Shown in pieces: positions 25,462 through 33,924 of a stretch of DNA of 64,000 nucleotides; position 1 is the first letter of the stretch, and each line of letters opens with the position of its first letter. The stretch lies in assembly GCF_001280305.1 (NCBI RefSeq), contig NZ_CP012623.1, positions 1,798,001 to 1,862,000 on the forward strand. The letters run 5' to 3'. The position numbers and the translations under genes are program-made. The notes beneath the pieces were generated by a model, which had not been told where the DNA came from, did no database searches, and saw only the letters and a program-made list of their open reading frames with translations. The DNA is from Hymenobacter sp. DG25A (lineage in GTDB: Bacteria > Bacteroidota > Bacteroidia > Cytophagales > Hymenobacteraceae).

Positions 25462-27171
25462 ATGTCGCAGAAACTCTCCGAAGTAGAACACGTGAAGGAT
25501 GCCAGCAACTACCTGCGCGGCACCCTGGCCGAGAGCGTGCTAAACCCCATTACCGGCGCCCTCTTCCCCGACGATACCCACCTGATCAAATTCCACGGCT
25601 CCTACCAGCAGACGGACCGCGACCTGGACAGTGAGCGAAAACGCCAGAAGCTGGAACCGCTGTATTCCTTTATGATAAGGGTGCGCGTACCCGGCGGCGT
25701 GGCCACCTCGGCGCAGTGGCTGCGCATGGATGAGCTGGCCGATACCTACGGCAACCACACGCTCAAGCTCACCACCCGCCAGGCCTTTCAGCTGCACGGC
25801 GTGTTGAAGCGCAATCTGAAAGAAACCATTCAGGGCTTTAATGACGTGCTGCTGGGCAGCATTGCGGGCTGCGGCGACGTGAACCGCAACGTCATGTTCA
25901 ACCCCAACCCGTACCAGTCGCGGGTGCACGAGCAGGTATATGACATCACCAAAGCCATTGGGGCGTACCTCACACCGCGCACCTCCGCCTACTGGGAATT
26001 ATGGCTCGATGGGGAATCGACCTACAGCAGCGCGCCGAATGAAGGCGAGGAAGATGCGGAGCCGATTTACGGCAAAACCTACCTGCCCCGCAAGTTCAAG
26101 ATTGCGCTGGCCGTACCGCCCTACAACGACACCGACATCTTCGCCAACGACCTGGGCCTGATTGCCATTGAGGAAAACGGCGAGCTGCTGGGCTTCAATG
26201 TAGCGGTGGGCGGCGGCATGGGCATGACCTTTGGTATGCCCGACACCTACCCGCGCCTGGCCGACATCATTGGGTACATTCCGGCGGGGAAAGTAGTGGA
26301 GGTGTGCGAGAAAATTGTGACCATTCAGCGAGACTGGGGCAACCGCGAAAACCGCAAATTCTCCCGCCTCAAATACACTCTGGACCGTGTAGGGCTGGAC
26401 GTATTTAAAGAGGAGCTGAACCGCCGCCTGGGTTTCGACCTGGACCCTGCCCGTCCTTATACCTTTCGCTCATCAGGCGACGCTTTCGGGTGGAATACAG
26501 GTCCGAATGGGGCGCGGCATCTGACACTATTTGTGGAGGGCGGCCGCATTCAGGACACGGAAAACAGCCGCCTGAAAACCGCCCTGCGCGACATTGCCCG
26601 TTTCCATACCGGCGACTTCCGCCTCACTGGCAACCAGAACCTGATTCTGGCCAACGTAGCCCCCGAGCATCAGCTCAGCATTCAGGCCACACTCTCGGAA
26701 AACGGCGTGCCGGTGGAGGCCAACGAGGTACACACCGGCCTGCGGCGGGGTGCTTTGGCCTGCGTGGCGCTTAATACCTGCAGCCTGGCTTTTGCCGAGG
26801 CCGAGCGGTATCTTCCAAAACTTTTAAATAGATTAGAGCAAGTCATTCGCCAGCAAGGCCTTAGCCAGGATGATATTCTGCTGCGGATGACGGGCTGTCC
26901 TAATGGCTGCGCCCGCCCCTACCTGGGCGAAATCGGGTTGGTGGGCCGCGCGGTTGGGCGCTACAACCTGTACCTCGGCGCCGCTTTCAACGGGGAGCGG
27001 CTGAACAAGCTCTACAAGGAAATGTTGGATGAAGACGGCATTGTGCAGGAGCTTACGCCTCTGTTGGCCGACTACGCCCAACACCGCCAACCCCAGGAGT
27101 CGTTTGGGGATTTTGTGATACGTAAGGGCTATGTACAGCCCACCACCCACGGACTCGATTTTCATCAGTAA
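25462..27171 (+). CDS. cysI: Sulfite reductase hemoprotein (CysI / nitrite-sulfite reductase)
   Basis: 569 residues. Two ferredoxin-like half-domains are followed by siroheme/4Fe-4S domains; the cluster cysteines are visible as CVALNTC (C-x5-C, about residues 434-440) and TGCPNGCARP (C-x3-C, about 476-480). It reduces sulfite to sulfide with six electrons from CysJ. The neighbouring cysJ, cobA and siroheme synthase support sulfite rather than nitrite as substrate. A final YVQPTTHGLDFHQ tail is normal for this group. Confidence 0.95.
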   Translation: MSQKLSEVEHVKDASNYLRGTLAESVLNPITGALFPDDTHLIKFHGSYQQTDRDLDSERKRQKLEPLYSFMIRVRVPGGVATSAQWLRMDELADTYGNHTLKLTTRQAFQLHGVLKRNLKETIQGFNDVLLGSIAGCGDVNRNVMFNPNPYQSRVHEQVYDITKAIGAYLTPRTSAYWELWLDGESTYSSAPNEGEEDAEPIYGKTYLPRKFKIALAVPPYNDTDIFANDLGLIAIEENGELLGFNVAVGGGMGMTFGMPDTYPRLADIIGYIPAGKVVEVCEKIVTIQRDWGNRENRKFSRLKYTLDRVGLDVFKEELNRRLGFDLDPARPYTFRSSGDAFGWNTGPNGARHLTLFVEGGRIQDTENSRLKTALRDIARFHTGDFRLTGNQNLILANVAPEHQLSIQATLSENGVPVEANEVHTGLRRGALACVALNTCSLAFAEAERYLPKLLNRLEQVIRQQGLSQDDILLRMTGCPNGCARPYLGEIGLVGRAVGRYNLYLGAAFNGERLNKLYKEMLDEDGIVQELTPLLADYAQHRQPQESFGDFVIRKGYVQPTTHGLDFHQ

Positions 27172-27240
27172 GTCCGCTTTTGCAGTCTTCCATTCGGCTG
27201 CCTGATTTCTGCTCTCCTCTCTCCACTGAACACAACCAAA

Positions 27241-28752
27241 ATGCCTCTCTCCTCTAATAATCCCATGCCCCAGCCAGAACCGCCGCCGCTGTCCGGTACC
27301 AACCGGCTGTTTCCGGTGTTTCTGAAGCTGGAGCAGCTGCATGTCCTGCTGGTTGGTGGGGGCGCCGTTGGCTTTGAGAAGCTCTCGGCCATGCTGGCGA
27401 ACAGTCCCGGCGCCGCGGTAACGGTGGTGGCTACCTGGTTTTCACCAGAACTGCAGCGCTTGGCCGCGCAGCACCCCTCTGTACAGCTGCGCGAAAAGCC
27501 CTACCACCCCACCGACCTGGTAGGCCATGACCTGGTGATTGTGGCCACCAACGATAAAGGTCTCAACCTAAGCATTAAAGCCGATGCCACCCGCCAGCGC
27601 CTGCTGTGCAACGTAGCCGACACCCCCGAGGCCTGCGACTTTTACATGGGCTCCATTGTGCAGAAAGGCGACTTGAAAATTGCCATCAGCACCAACGGTA
27701 AGTCGCCGACGATTGCCAAGCGCCTGCGCGAAATGCTGACCCATGCCCTACCCCACGAGTTGCACGACGTGCTGCAGCACATGACGGTGATTCGGGAGAA
27801 AGTAGGCGGCGACTTCGCCCGGAAAGTGAAGTCGTTGAATGAGGTGACGGCGGAGCTGGCCGGCGGGCCGGCGTATGAGTCGCCGGCAGCGGCGCGGTGG
27901 CGGCACATTGCTACGGGCTCGTTGCTGTCCTTCGCAGTGATGCTGATTTTCAACATCCTCTCCTACTACTTTACGTGGCAGCAGGTGTGGGATATGGCTA
28001 CGTCCTCCCAAACGTTCTACATTTTTGTAGCCATTGGGTTTGGCGCGCAACTCATTGACGGACTGCTGGGAATGGGCTACGGAGTAGTTACCGCCATCAG
28101 CCTGATGACGCTCAATATTTCGCCGGCGGCCGTTAGTTCGAGCATTCATACCGCCGAAATGTTTGCCAGCGGCGCCTCGGGCTACCATCACTACCGCTTC
28201 GGCAACGTGAACCGCAAGCTGTTTAAAGTGCTGTTGATTCCGGGGGTGCTGGGCGCTATTGTGGGGGCATTACTGCTGTCTAAGTTTGGAGACGAATATG
28301 CCCAGTATGTAAAGCCATTTCTTTCCGTGTACCTGCTGCTGCTGGGTCTGCGCATTATTTCCAAAGCCTTTTCCAAACCCGGCCCGCGTAAAAAGCATAA
28401 GCAGCTCGGGGTGCTGGCGGCCGCCGGCGGTTTTTTAGATTCGTTTGGCGGTGGCGGCTGGGGCCCGCTGGTTACCAGCACGCTCATTGCCGGCGGGCGC
28501 ACGCCGCAGTATGTTATCGGCTCGGTAAGCGTCACGGAGTTCTTTGTCACGTTTGCCAGCGCCGTTACCTTTTTTGCCACCATTGGCATTTCGCACTGGC
28601 AGATTATTCTAGGGCTGATTGTGGGTGGCGTGGCCGCGGCTCCGCTGGCCGCCCGCTTGTCCGGCCGCATTCCCGTGCGCTGGATGTTTGTGGGCGTGGG
28701 CCTGATGGTGATTGTGTGGAGTATGTGGTCGTTGCGTAAACTGCTGCTGTAG
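27241..28752 (+). CDS. Fusion: siroheme synthase (CysG N-domain) + TSUP transporter
   Basis: 503 residues. Residues about 20-220 match precorrin-2 dehydrogenase/sirohydrochlorin ferrochelatase: HVLLVGGGAVGFEKL, IVATNDKGLN, CNVADTPEACDFYMGSIV (with the catalytic-type Asp) and STNGKSPTIAKRLRE. Residues about 228-503 form a TauE/SafE (TSUP) transporter with some eight membrane helices (FGAQLIDGLLGMGYGV, DSFGGGGWGPLVTSTLIAGG). It thus completes siroheme synthesis and carries the only transporter in the operon, a candidate for sulfate uptake or sulfite export. The frame is uninterrupted through the join. A 19-bp hairpin terminator follows. Confidence 0.9.
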   Translation: MPLSSNNPMPQPEPPPLSGTNRLFPVFLKLEQLHVLLVGGGAVGFEKLSAMLANSPGAAVTVVATWFSPELQRLAAQHPSVQLREKPYHPTDLVGHDLVIVATNDKGLNLSIKADATRQRLLCNVADTPEACDFYMGSIVQKGDLKIAISTNGKSPTIAKRLREMLTHALPHELHDVLQHMTVIREKVGGDFARKVKSLNEVTAELAGGPAYESPAAARWRHIATGSLLSFAVMLIFNILSYYFTWQQVWDMATSSQTFYIFVAIGFGAQLIDGLLGMGYGVVTAISLMTLNISPAAVSSSIHTAEMFASGASGYHHYRFGNVNRKLFKVLLIPGVLGAIVGALLLSKFGDEYAQYVKPFLSVYLLLLGLRIISKAFSKPGPRKKHKQLGVLAAAGGFLDSFGGGGWGPLVTSTLIAGGRTPQYVIGSVSVTEFFVTFASAVTFFATIGISHWQIILGLIVGGVAAAPLAARLSGRIPVRWMFVGVGLMVIVWSMWSLRKLLL

Positions 28753-28793
28753 CCTGGGCTGCCGGCAGCGGATATACTTAACCCTGGGTGTTT

Positions 28794-28835
28794 CAGCACA
28801 AAGCCCCGTCGTTTCCACGACGGGGCTTTGTGCTG
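28794..28835. terminator. Strong terminator closing the cys operon
   Basis: A 19-bp perfect stem with a 4-base loop (TTCC), containing AAAGCCCCGTCG and CGACGGGGCTTT. It lies between the cys operon and the convergent CAAX protease gene and probably serves both. Confidence 0.85.
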
Positions 28836-28869
28836 TTCAACGAATCCGCTTTATCTACAACAATTTTAT

Positions 28870-29736
28870 CTACAGCAAAGCGGCCTGACCAGCTTCCTCA
28901 GGTAAGGACACAGTAACCACTGGCTCTGTCATAAACCATATCCGGCGCAGCAGCCAGTACAGCACCAGCGCGCTCAGCGCCACTACCCCGGCATATACCC
29001 ACCAGGATTCGAATATATCCACTATCGATTTGTCTACCAGTTCTTTGCCACCCACCACCATACCCAGAAAGGCTACAAAATTATTGAGTGCGTGGACGAC
29101 TATGCATATTCCTAGTGAGCTGGTCCGGTAGTACAGCCACCCCAATAGCAAGCCTAACAGTCCTGCTCCTACCAGTTGCGCCGGGTTACCGTGAATAATG
29201 CCAAACACCAGCGCCGATTGGCCAATGGCCACCCAGGGCCGCTGGGGGTAATTTCGCAACAACCCCGGCAGCAATACGCCCCGAAATAGTAGCTCTTCCA
29301 GAACCGGCGCCGCCACGCATAGCATCACGAAAGCCAACACCGGGGTGTTTGCCAGGTTTTGGAAGGTTTTATCTGCCCAATTGGGCAGGTGCAGCAAATC
29401 CAGAAGAGAAAGTACCAGTATGGCAGTCAATATCAGTACAGGCATTACCGCATACAGCGAAGCGCTTTCCTGGCCTTGTAGGCGAATGGGCAACCAGCGC
29501 GTGCCGGCCCGCCAGCGCAATATGCTTAACAAGCTCAGATTAGCGGCAATGGTTATTACCACGACCGTGACAGATCGGGAAAATGAGAATACTGTTTCAC
29601 CCAATAGAAAGAGTGGCACGCCCACTCCAAATACTACCAGCAGATACCAGCCAACAAAGGCCCAGCTTTCCCTAATGGTTGGATAAGCCGGCTGATCAGA
29701 AACTCCTATAGGCCGCTCCAATACAGTTGTTTCCAT
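28870..29736 (-). CDS. CPBP family intramembrane metalloprotease
   Basis: 288 residues with about eight membrane helices. The CAAX protease/bacteriocin-processing (Abi) motifs are present: APVLEELLFRGVLLPGLLRN (EE-x3-R, around residue 160), FGIIHGNPAQL (F-x3-H) and VVHALNNF (H-x3-N). The family cleaves membrane proteins or peptides inside the bilayer; no neighbour suggests a substrate. The gene stands alone, convergent with the cys operon. Confidence 0.88.
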   Translation of the reverse strand: METTVLERPIGVSDQPAYPTIRESWAFVGWYLLVVFGVGVPLFLLGETVFSFSRSVTVVVITIAANLSLLSILRWRAGTRWLPIRLQGQESASLYAVMPVLILTAILVLSLLDLLHLPNWADKTFQNLANTPVLAFVMLCVAAPVLEELLFRGVLLPGLLRNYPQRPWVAIGQSALVFGIIHGNPAQLVGAGLLGLLLGWLYYRTSSLGICIVVHALNNFVAFLGMVVGGKELVDKSIVDIFESWWVYAGVVALSALVLYWLLRRIWFMTEPVVTVSLPEEAGQAALL

Positions 29737-29804
29737 TCGATGATAAAATAGATTAGTAAAAATAAAGGGAGGTCAAAGCTACTGATAGCCATCAAACAAA
29801 ATAG

Positions 29805-29835
29805 AACAGGCCGGAGCGGATGCCCCGGCCTGTTT
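29805..29835 (-). terminator. Terminator of the APC permease gene
   Basis: AACAGGCCGG (29805-29814) pairs with CCGGCCTGTT (29825-29834), followed on the reverse strand by CTATTTTG. It lies 21 bases past the permease stop. Confidence 0.7.
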
Positions 29836-29855
29836 AGTCCATACTATCGGCGTTG

Positions 29856-31313
29856 CTATGCTGTTTGCCTGGCCTTTGCTTTCAGGCCCAGTTTGCTATG
29901 CTTTTTGCCGTAGCCGAAGTAAATAGCCAACCCAATGGCCAACCATACAAACAGGCGAATCCAGGTGTCCAGCGGCAGGGAAAGCATCATAATCAGGCAG
30001 GTGACGATACCCAGAATAGGCACCAGCGGCACCCAGGGCGTGCGGAAGCCGCGCGGGGCATCGGGCTCTTTCTTGCGCATGATGAGAATGCCGATGCACA
30101 CCATCACGAAAGCCAGCAGCGTGCCAATGGACGTCATTTCACCGACCACTGAAATCGGTACAAAGCCCGCGAACACAGAAATAAACAACCCCAGCAGCAG
30201 ATTAGACTGCAGCGGCGTGCGGAACCGCTCGTGAATGCGCGAGAACACCGGCGGCAGCAGCCCGTCCTTCGCCATGGAGAAAAATACCCGGCTCTGCCCC
30301 AGCAAATCCACCAGAATAACGGATGTGTAGCCGATGATAATAGCCAGAATAACGGCCGAGGACAGCCAGGCATAGGGCGTTTTTTCAATGGCAATGGCTA
30401 CCGGCGCGGCGCTGTTTTTAAACTCCGTGTAGTTGGCCAAACCCGTCATTACGTGGCCAAACAGCACAAACAACACCGTGCAGATCAGCAGGGACCCGAT
30501 AATGCCGATGGGCATATTCTTCTGCGGATTCTTGGTTTCCTGGGCCATGGTGGCCACAATATCAAAGCCAATAAACACGAAGAACACCACGCCCGCGCCC
30601 CGCAGAATACCGCTCCAGCCAAACTCCCCGAACACGCCGGTATTCTGCGGAATGTAAGGTTGATAGTTGGCCGGATCGATATACTGCCAGCCCAGGGCAA
30701 TGAACACCAGCACTACGGCCACCTTCAGGGTAACTACCAGCGCATTAAACCACGCCGAGCCCGCCGTACCGCGAATGATGATGAGCGTGATAGCCAGCAC
30801 AATGAGCATGGCCGGAATATTCACAAAGCCATGCACCGTGCTGCCATCGGCCAAAGCCGCCGTTTCAAACGGCGACATCACCAACTGGGGCGGCAGATGA
30901 ATGCCATACTTGCTCAGGAATTTCAACAGGTACTGCGACCAGCTAATGGCTACCGTAGCCGCGCCCACGGAATATTCCAGGACCAAATCCCAGCCAATAA
31001 TCCAGGCAAACAGCTCGCCCATGGTAGCATAGGCATAGGTATAGGCAGAGCCGGAAACCGGCACCATGGAGGCAAACTCAGCGTAGCACAAGGCCGAAAA
31101 AGCACAGCCCACGGCCGCCACTATAAACGACAGAGTAACGGCCGGACCGGCATTATTGGCGGCTGCAATGCCGGTGAGCGAGAACAAGCCCGCTCCGATA
31201 ATTACCCCAATGCCAATGGCAATCAGATTGAAGCCGTTCAGGCTTCGTTTTAAGGTATGCGCGCCGGTTTCGGCCGCTTCCTGCCGCAGCAGTTCGAGTG
31301 ATTTTTTAAGCAT
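29856..31313 (-). CDS. APC-family amino acid permease (candidate sulfur amino acid transporter)
   Basis: About 485 residues from the ATG at 31313 (MLKKSLELLRQEA), although the frame is open 99 bases further. Twelve or more membrane helices; the first carries IGIGVIIGAGLFSLTGIAA, the substrate-binding GxG motif of the cationic amino acid transporter (CAT) branch, and ETKNPQKNMPIGI is a conserved loop. The gene is preceded by a leader with a SAM-I riboswitch and a cysteine-rich short ORF, so methionine, cysteine or a related compound is a more likely substrate than the usual broad CAT annotation. That is inference from regulation. Confidence 0.88.
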   Translation of the reverse strand: MLKKSLELLRQEAAETGAHTLKRSLNGFNLIAIGIGVIIGAGLFSLTGIAAANNAGPAVTLSFIVAAVGCAFSALCYAEFASMVPVSGSAYTYAYATMGELFAWIIGWDLVLEYSVGAATVAISWSQYLLKFLSKYGIHLPPQLVMSPFETAALADGSTVHGFVNIPAMLIVLAITLIIIRGTAGSAWFNALVVTLKVAVVLVFIALGWQYIDPANYQPYIPQNTGVFGEFGWSGILRGAGVVFFVFIGFDIVATMAQETKNPQKNMPIGIIGSLLICTVLFVLFGHVMTGLANYTEFKNSAAPVAIAIEKTPYAWLSSAVILAIIIGYTSVILVDLLGQSRVFFSMAKDGLLPPVFSRIHERFRTPLQSNLLLGLFISVFAGFVPISVVGEMTSIGTLLAFVMVCIGILIMRKKEPDAPRGFRTPWVPLVPILGIVTCLIMMLSLPLDTWIRLFVWLAIGLAIYFGYGKKHSKLGLKAKARQTA

Positions 31314-31529
31314 AAATCGGGTAGTCGTGTCAGCCGGAGTCAAGCCTTCGGAACACGTAGGGTTAATTGATTTCTGGGGGTAGCCAGTGACGAAAGGGAC
31401 CGCGAGAGCCACGCATAACCATGGGGCGTTACCTCACTTCCGTAACCAGGCAGGCCAGAAATCCGAAAAGGAAAAAGAGAAGTTGAACTTCAGGGCACTT
31501 ATCCTATGAAAGGATGGCGCTTATGCTGG

Positions 31530-31634
31530 TTAACAGCAACAACATCCGGCGCAACAACAGGCGGCACGGAAAGGCACGCGCTGGAAGGCGGGAGAAGCAA
31601 AAAGCGGGGCAGGAAAGCGGGGGAAAAAGTCCAC
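31530..31634 (-). CDS. Cysteine-rich leader peptide (permease leader)
   Basis: A 34-codon frame on the reverse strand starts at a GTG (31632-31634) 7 bases after the P1 stem of the riboswitch and ends in ACCCAGCCCC before TAA: seven Cys in the last nine residues. The start context (TATAAAAACAAC, six bases, GTG) has the same spacing as the cysH leader, yet the coding part between start and Cys run is unrelated (DFFPRFPAPLFASPAF here). Five of seven Cys codons are TGT. The frame lies about 216 bases before the permease ATG. Conservation of start position and Cys ending in two otherwise different peptides argues for real translation. Confidence 0.72.
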   Translation of the reverse strand: MDFFPRFPAPLFASPAFQRVPFRAACCCAGCCCC

Positions 31635-31641
31635 GGTGTGT

Positions 31642-31759
31642 TGTTTTTATATTGTCAGGAAGAAGCTTCACTGACCTTCGGTTGGGCACCGTTCCGGCCA
31701 TTGGCGGAGGTTGCCGACGCATCGTAGAGCCTTTCTCTCAGCGTCTCTGTATAAAAACA
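31642..31759 (-). promoter_or_regulatory. SAM-I (S-box) riboswitch upstream of the APC permease
   Basis: Read on the reverse strand: P1 TGTTTTTATA (31759-31750) with TATAAAAACA (31651-31642), CAGAGACGCTGAGAGAAAGG and CTCTACGATGCGTCGGCAACC-type core (GACGC/GCGTC forms P2), a P3 of GGCC-containing arms, and GGTGCCCAACC. Unlike the cysH copy it keeps a P4 hairpin, GTCAG/CTGAC (31654-31675). P1 is identical in both copies. It should shut down the permease when SAM is plentiful. Confidence 0.85.
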
Positions 31760-31788
31760 ATCCTTTGGGCTAGAAAGAATTGATGCCT

Positions 31789-31820
31789 CAAAGGTAAAAC
31801 CGGATTAATGGGTTTGCAAA
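31789..31820 (-). promoter_or_regulatory. Promoter of the permease leader
   Basis: On the reverse strand TTTG (31820-31817), 20 bases, then TACCTTTG (31796-31789), a full match to the Bacteroidota consensus. The sequence after it, GAGGCATCAATTCTTT then CCAAAGGAT, closely matches the same stretch of the cysH leader, so promoter-to-P1 is duplicated or strongly conserved. Confidence 0.75.
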
Positions 31821-31897
31821 CAAACACCTTTAAAGAAACCCCTCACAATAGCACTTTCTATAATTGAAATTAACGTTTAGCAGATGGATAAATAAAA

Positions 31898-31935
31898 AAG
31901 GAGCGCCCCTGACCAGATAGTCAGGGGCGCTCCTT
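31898..31935 (-). terminator. Terminator of the small basic-tail protein gene
   Basis: AAGGAGCGCCCCTGA (31898-31912) pairs perfectly with its reverse complement at 31921-31935 (8-base loop). On the reverse strand a TTTTTTATT run follows, so it ends transcription of the gene at 31956-32210. Confidence 0.88.
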
Positions 31936-31955
31936 CTTGAGCTCAGAACCAGGAA

Positions 31956-32210
31956 TTAGCTGGCTGGCTGGGCGTTTTTAGGCTTGCGGCCACGCTTTGC
32001 ACCACCGGTGCTGGCTACGCGGGGCTTACGCTCTTTAGGAGCCGGCTGGTAGTCATCTGCCAGAACCGTTTCCATTTGGGAAACAGCTTCCTGGAGTGCA
32101 GTAATAGCCGAAGAAACGCTGCGAACTGCTTTGCGCAGATCTTTTTTCACGATTTCGCTATTCTTAGCGGCGTTGAGGGCGTTTTCGAGTTGACCGAAAT
32201 CAAATGCCAT
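31956..32210 (-). CDS. Small helical protein with basic AT-hook-like tail
   Basis: 84 residues from the ATG at 32210 (MAFDFGQLENALNAAKNSEI); the frame is open upstream but that part is AT-rich leader. An amphipathic helical body (about residues 5-55) is followed by a disordered tail rich in Lys, Arg and Pro, with ERKPRVAS and KRGRKPKNAQ. RGRK resembles the AT-hook core RGRP, so DNA binding is possible. No family recognised. It is a single-gene unit with its own terminator and a long AT-rich upstream region, suggesting strong expression. Confidence 0.75.
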   Translation of the reverse strand: MAFDFGQLENALNAAKNSEIVKKDLRKAVRSVSSAITALQEAVSQMETVLADDYQPAPKERKPRVASTGGAKRGRKPKNAQPAS

Positions 32211-32583
32211 GTGTAAAGAAAATAAGGTGGGAATAAAGAAACGAAGGAAAAAATAATTTTTCTCTTGGTAAACTATATACAAACCTAACAGAAAATATTC
32301 AACATTCTATTCCCGGCTAATAATTTTTAATCAGCAGGGAAACCACCTTCTTTTCGAGTAGTTTTTGCTTTTGAGTTAATTGTGTTGATATAAATATAAA
32401 GCACCCTATATAAAAGTTAAACAAGAAGGTACCCGTTAGTGAGTTATGACTTTTTTTATTAATAAAATAAGCAGGCACCTACCATAAGCATACCATATAG
32501 CTTCGCTTTTTCCTCCGCAATACTTTCCCTGATTTCTATACCCCGCTATACAGGAAGCTTTATCACACCCAGCAGGGCGTTAT
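32211..32583. other. AT-rich gap without a gene
   Basis: About 370 bases of AT-rich sequence upstream of the small basic-tail gene and downstream of the EcsC gene. It should hold the promoter of the small gene, but no full TTTG/TAnnTTTG match was found. No RNA gene, hairpin with T-run or coding frame of note was seen. Confidence 0.6.
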
Positions 32584-33315
32584 CTATTCAGGTTTATTGA
32601 CTGCAAACCAGCGCAGGCGGTAGCACTGTATGGCAGTTTCTCCCAACTGCACCAATAACCGATAATTAGCCACTGCCCCTACCGCCGCCCCAATAACAGG
32701 AATTAGCTGGGCCATTTTAGCCAGGTCAATATAGTCGCGGTACTCCTGCTGAAAGGTGCGCCAGTCGAACTCATTCACGTCGGTGGGCAGGGTAAGGCGG
32801 TAGGTTTCCCAATTGGCTATGCGCTGGTACACTTCATTGCGCGTCTGCTGGCTGCTAAAGGCCAGTTGGAAAATATGAAGCAGGTACAGCCGTTCGGTAT
32901 AGTCGCGCACATCATGACCGTAAAGCGCGGCAATATCAAAGAGCAGCTTCAGCTTCAGGCTGAGCAGTAAGGGAAAATCAGCCAGGCCTAATAGAAAGCC
33001 GCCGGCTCCGGTTACGGCCCCTTCGGCGGCGGCCGTATTCCGGTAGTACCGGATGCGCGTACGAATCAGCTCTTCCCGCTCAGTCAGGCTACTTTCGGCC
33101 AGGGGTTTTCGCGTCATTTGCATGGAGCCAAACAACACCCCCCGCACCATTTGCTTAATAGCCGCGGTAAGAGCCAGATGCACTTTCTCCGGCAGCAGCG
33201 CATTCATTTTGGCCTGCACACGCCGGGCTAAACGGTTAAGCAGCGAGGGTTTCTCCTGCATGCGTTTTTGCCAGGTTTTTAGCTCGGAGTAAGCTTGCGC
33301 AGTAGCGGAGGTCAT
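32584..33315 (-). CDS. EcsC family protein
   Basis: 243 residues. Features of the EcsC family include the segment AAAEGAVTGAGGFLLGLADFPLLLSLKLKLLFDIAALYGHD (central part), followed by LYLLHIFQLAF and, near the end, AKMAQLIPVIGAAVGAVANYRLL. These are hydrophobic, membrane-associating helices. EcsC was named from the Bacillus ecs ABC transporter locus but its role is unknown, and no ABC transporter is adjacent here. It lies 15 bases downstream of the next upstream gene (33331-33783) on the same strand, so the two may form an operon. Confidence 0.85.
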   Translation of the reverse strand: MTSATAQAYSELKTWQKRMQEKPSLLNRLARRVQAKMNALLPEKVHLALTAAIKQMVRGVLFGSMQMTRKPLAESSLTEREELIRTRIRYYRNTAAAEGAVTGAGGFLLGLADFPLLLSLKLKLLFDIAALYGHDVRDYTERLYLLHIFQLAFSSQQTRNEVYQRIANWETYRLTLPTDVNEFDWRTFQQEYRDYIDLAKMAQLIPVIGAAVGAVANYRLLVQLGETAIQCYRLRWFAVNKPE

Positions 33316-33330
33316 GTGTATGGGTGAATT

Positions 33331-33783
33331 TTACTTACCAAATAAATTTACGTAGCTCATTACCAGAATAAACAGGCCACTAATCAGTAACGCAAAATGG
33401 CTTGTTCTTTCGTTGAATTTGCCAGAGCAATGTACCGTAGTATTAACCGCTAACTGTCTTAATTTATTTCTGAAAGTCAAATTATCCTTCAGCCATATAG
33501 AGTGGATTACTACTTCATGGCCTTCAGTACTGATTCTTAGTTTTTCGCCGCTATACAGCAGGCTGTTCTGCCAGGAGGTCAGGGCAGAATATTCTATTTT
33601 CTCTTCTTTCGTGTTCAGACGAATGATAGTATGGAAGGAAATTCTTCGTGTAACAAATAGCCCTCTTTGAAAAACCAGACTGCCCTCAGTTAAAAGAACG
33701 TGGCTCAGAAAAAGTATTTCTGAGGCCGCCCATATTGCTGCCAGAAACCAAGCCACAAAAAACAGGCTACGAATAAGCGGCAT
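33331..33783 (-). CDS. Small membrane protein, PH-like domain possible
   Basis: 150 residues with membrane helices at both ends (about 5-27, IRSLFFVAWFLAAIWAAS, and 129-148, FALLISGLFILVMSYVNLF). The middle is rich in strands (LVFQRGLFVTRRISFHTIIRLNTKEEKIEYSAL...) and might be a small PH-like barrel, but I do not recognise a family with confidence. Base composition is lower in GC than in neighbouring genes. It precedes the EcsC gene by 15 bases. Confidence 0.6.
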   Translation of the reverse strand: MPLIRSLFFVAWFLAAIWAASEILFLSHVLLTEGSLVFQRGLFVTRRISFHTIIRLNTKEEKIEYSALTSWQNSLLYSGEKLRISTEGHEVVIHSIWLKDNLTFRNKLRQLAVNTTVHCSGKFNERTSHFALLISGLFILVMSYVNLFGK

Positions 33784-33924
33784 AATGAAGTCTCATTCTG
33801 CCAAATGTCAATTATGACAGCCTTAAACAGGGTAAGAAAGTTAACGCAGAACAAGCAGCATTCTACCAGAAGTATTAGATAAAACGGTTTAAAGCTGCTT
33901 TTGAAATGAAGCATTAAACAGAGG

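Noticed and set aside
30231..31253. 340-codon + strand frame opposite the APC permease
   Set aside because: Composition is that of an antisense shadow (many Gln, His, Arg, Asn) and the permease is unmistakable.
31491..31550. Short frame on the reverse strand starting ATG TTG TTG CTG TTA (MLLLLTSISAIL), a possible leucine leader peptide
   Set aside because: It overlaps the Cys-rich frame in another phase. The Cys frame has a start at a position conserved with the cysH leader, while this Leu run is a by-product of reading TGT TGT TGC in the shifted frame and has no counterpart in the other leader.
33705..33914. 69-codon reverse frame with hydrophobic stretches before the small membrane protein
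   Set aside because: It overlaps the start of the 33331-33783 gene in another frame and lies in low-GC leader sequence; the hydrophobic look comes from T-rich codons.
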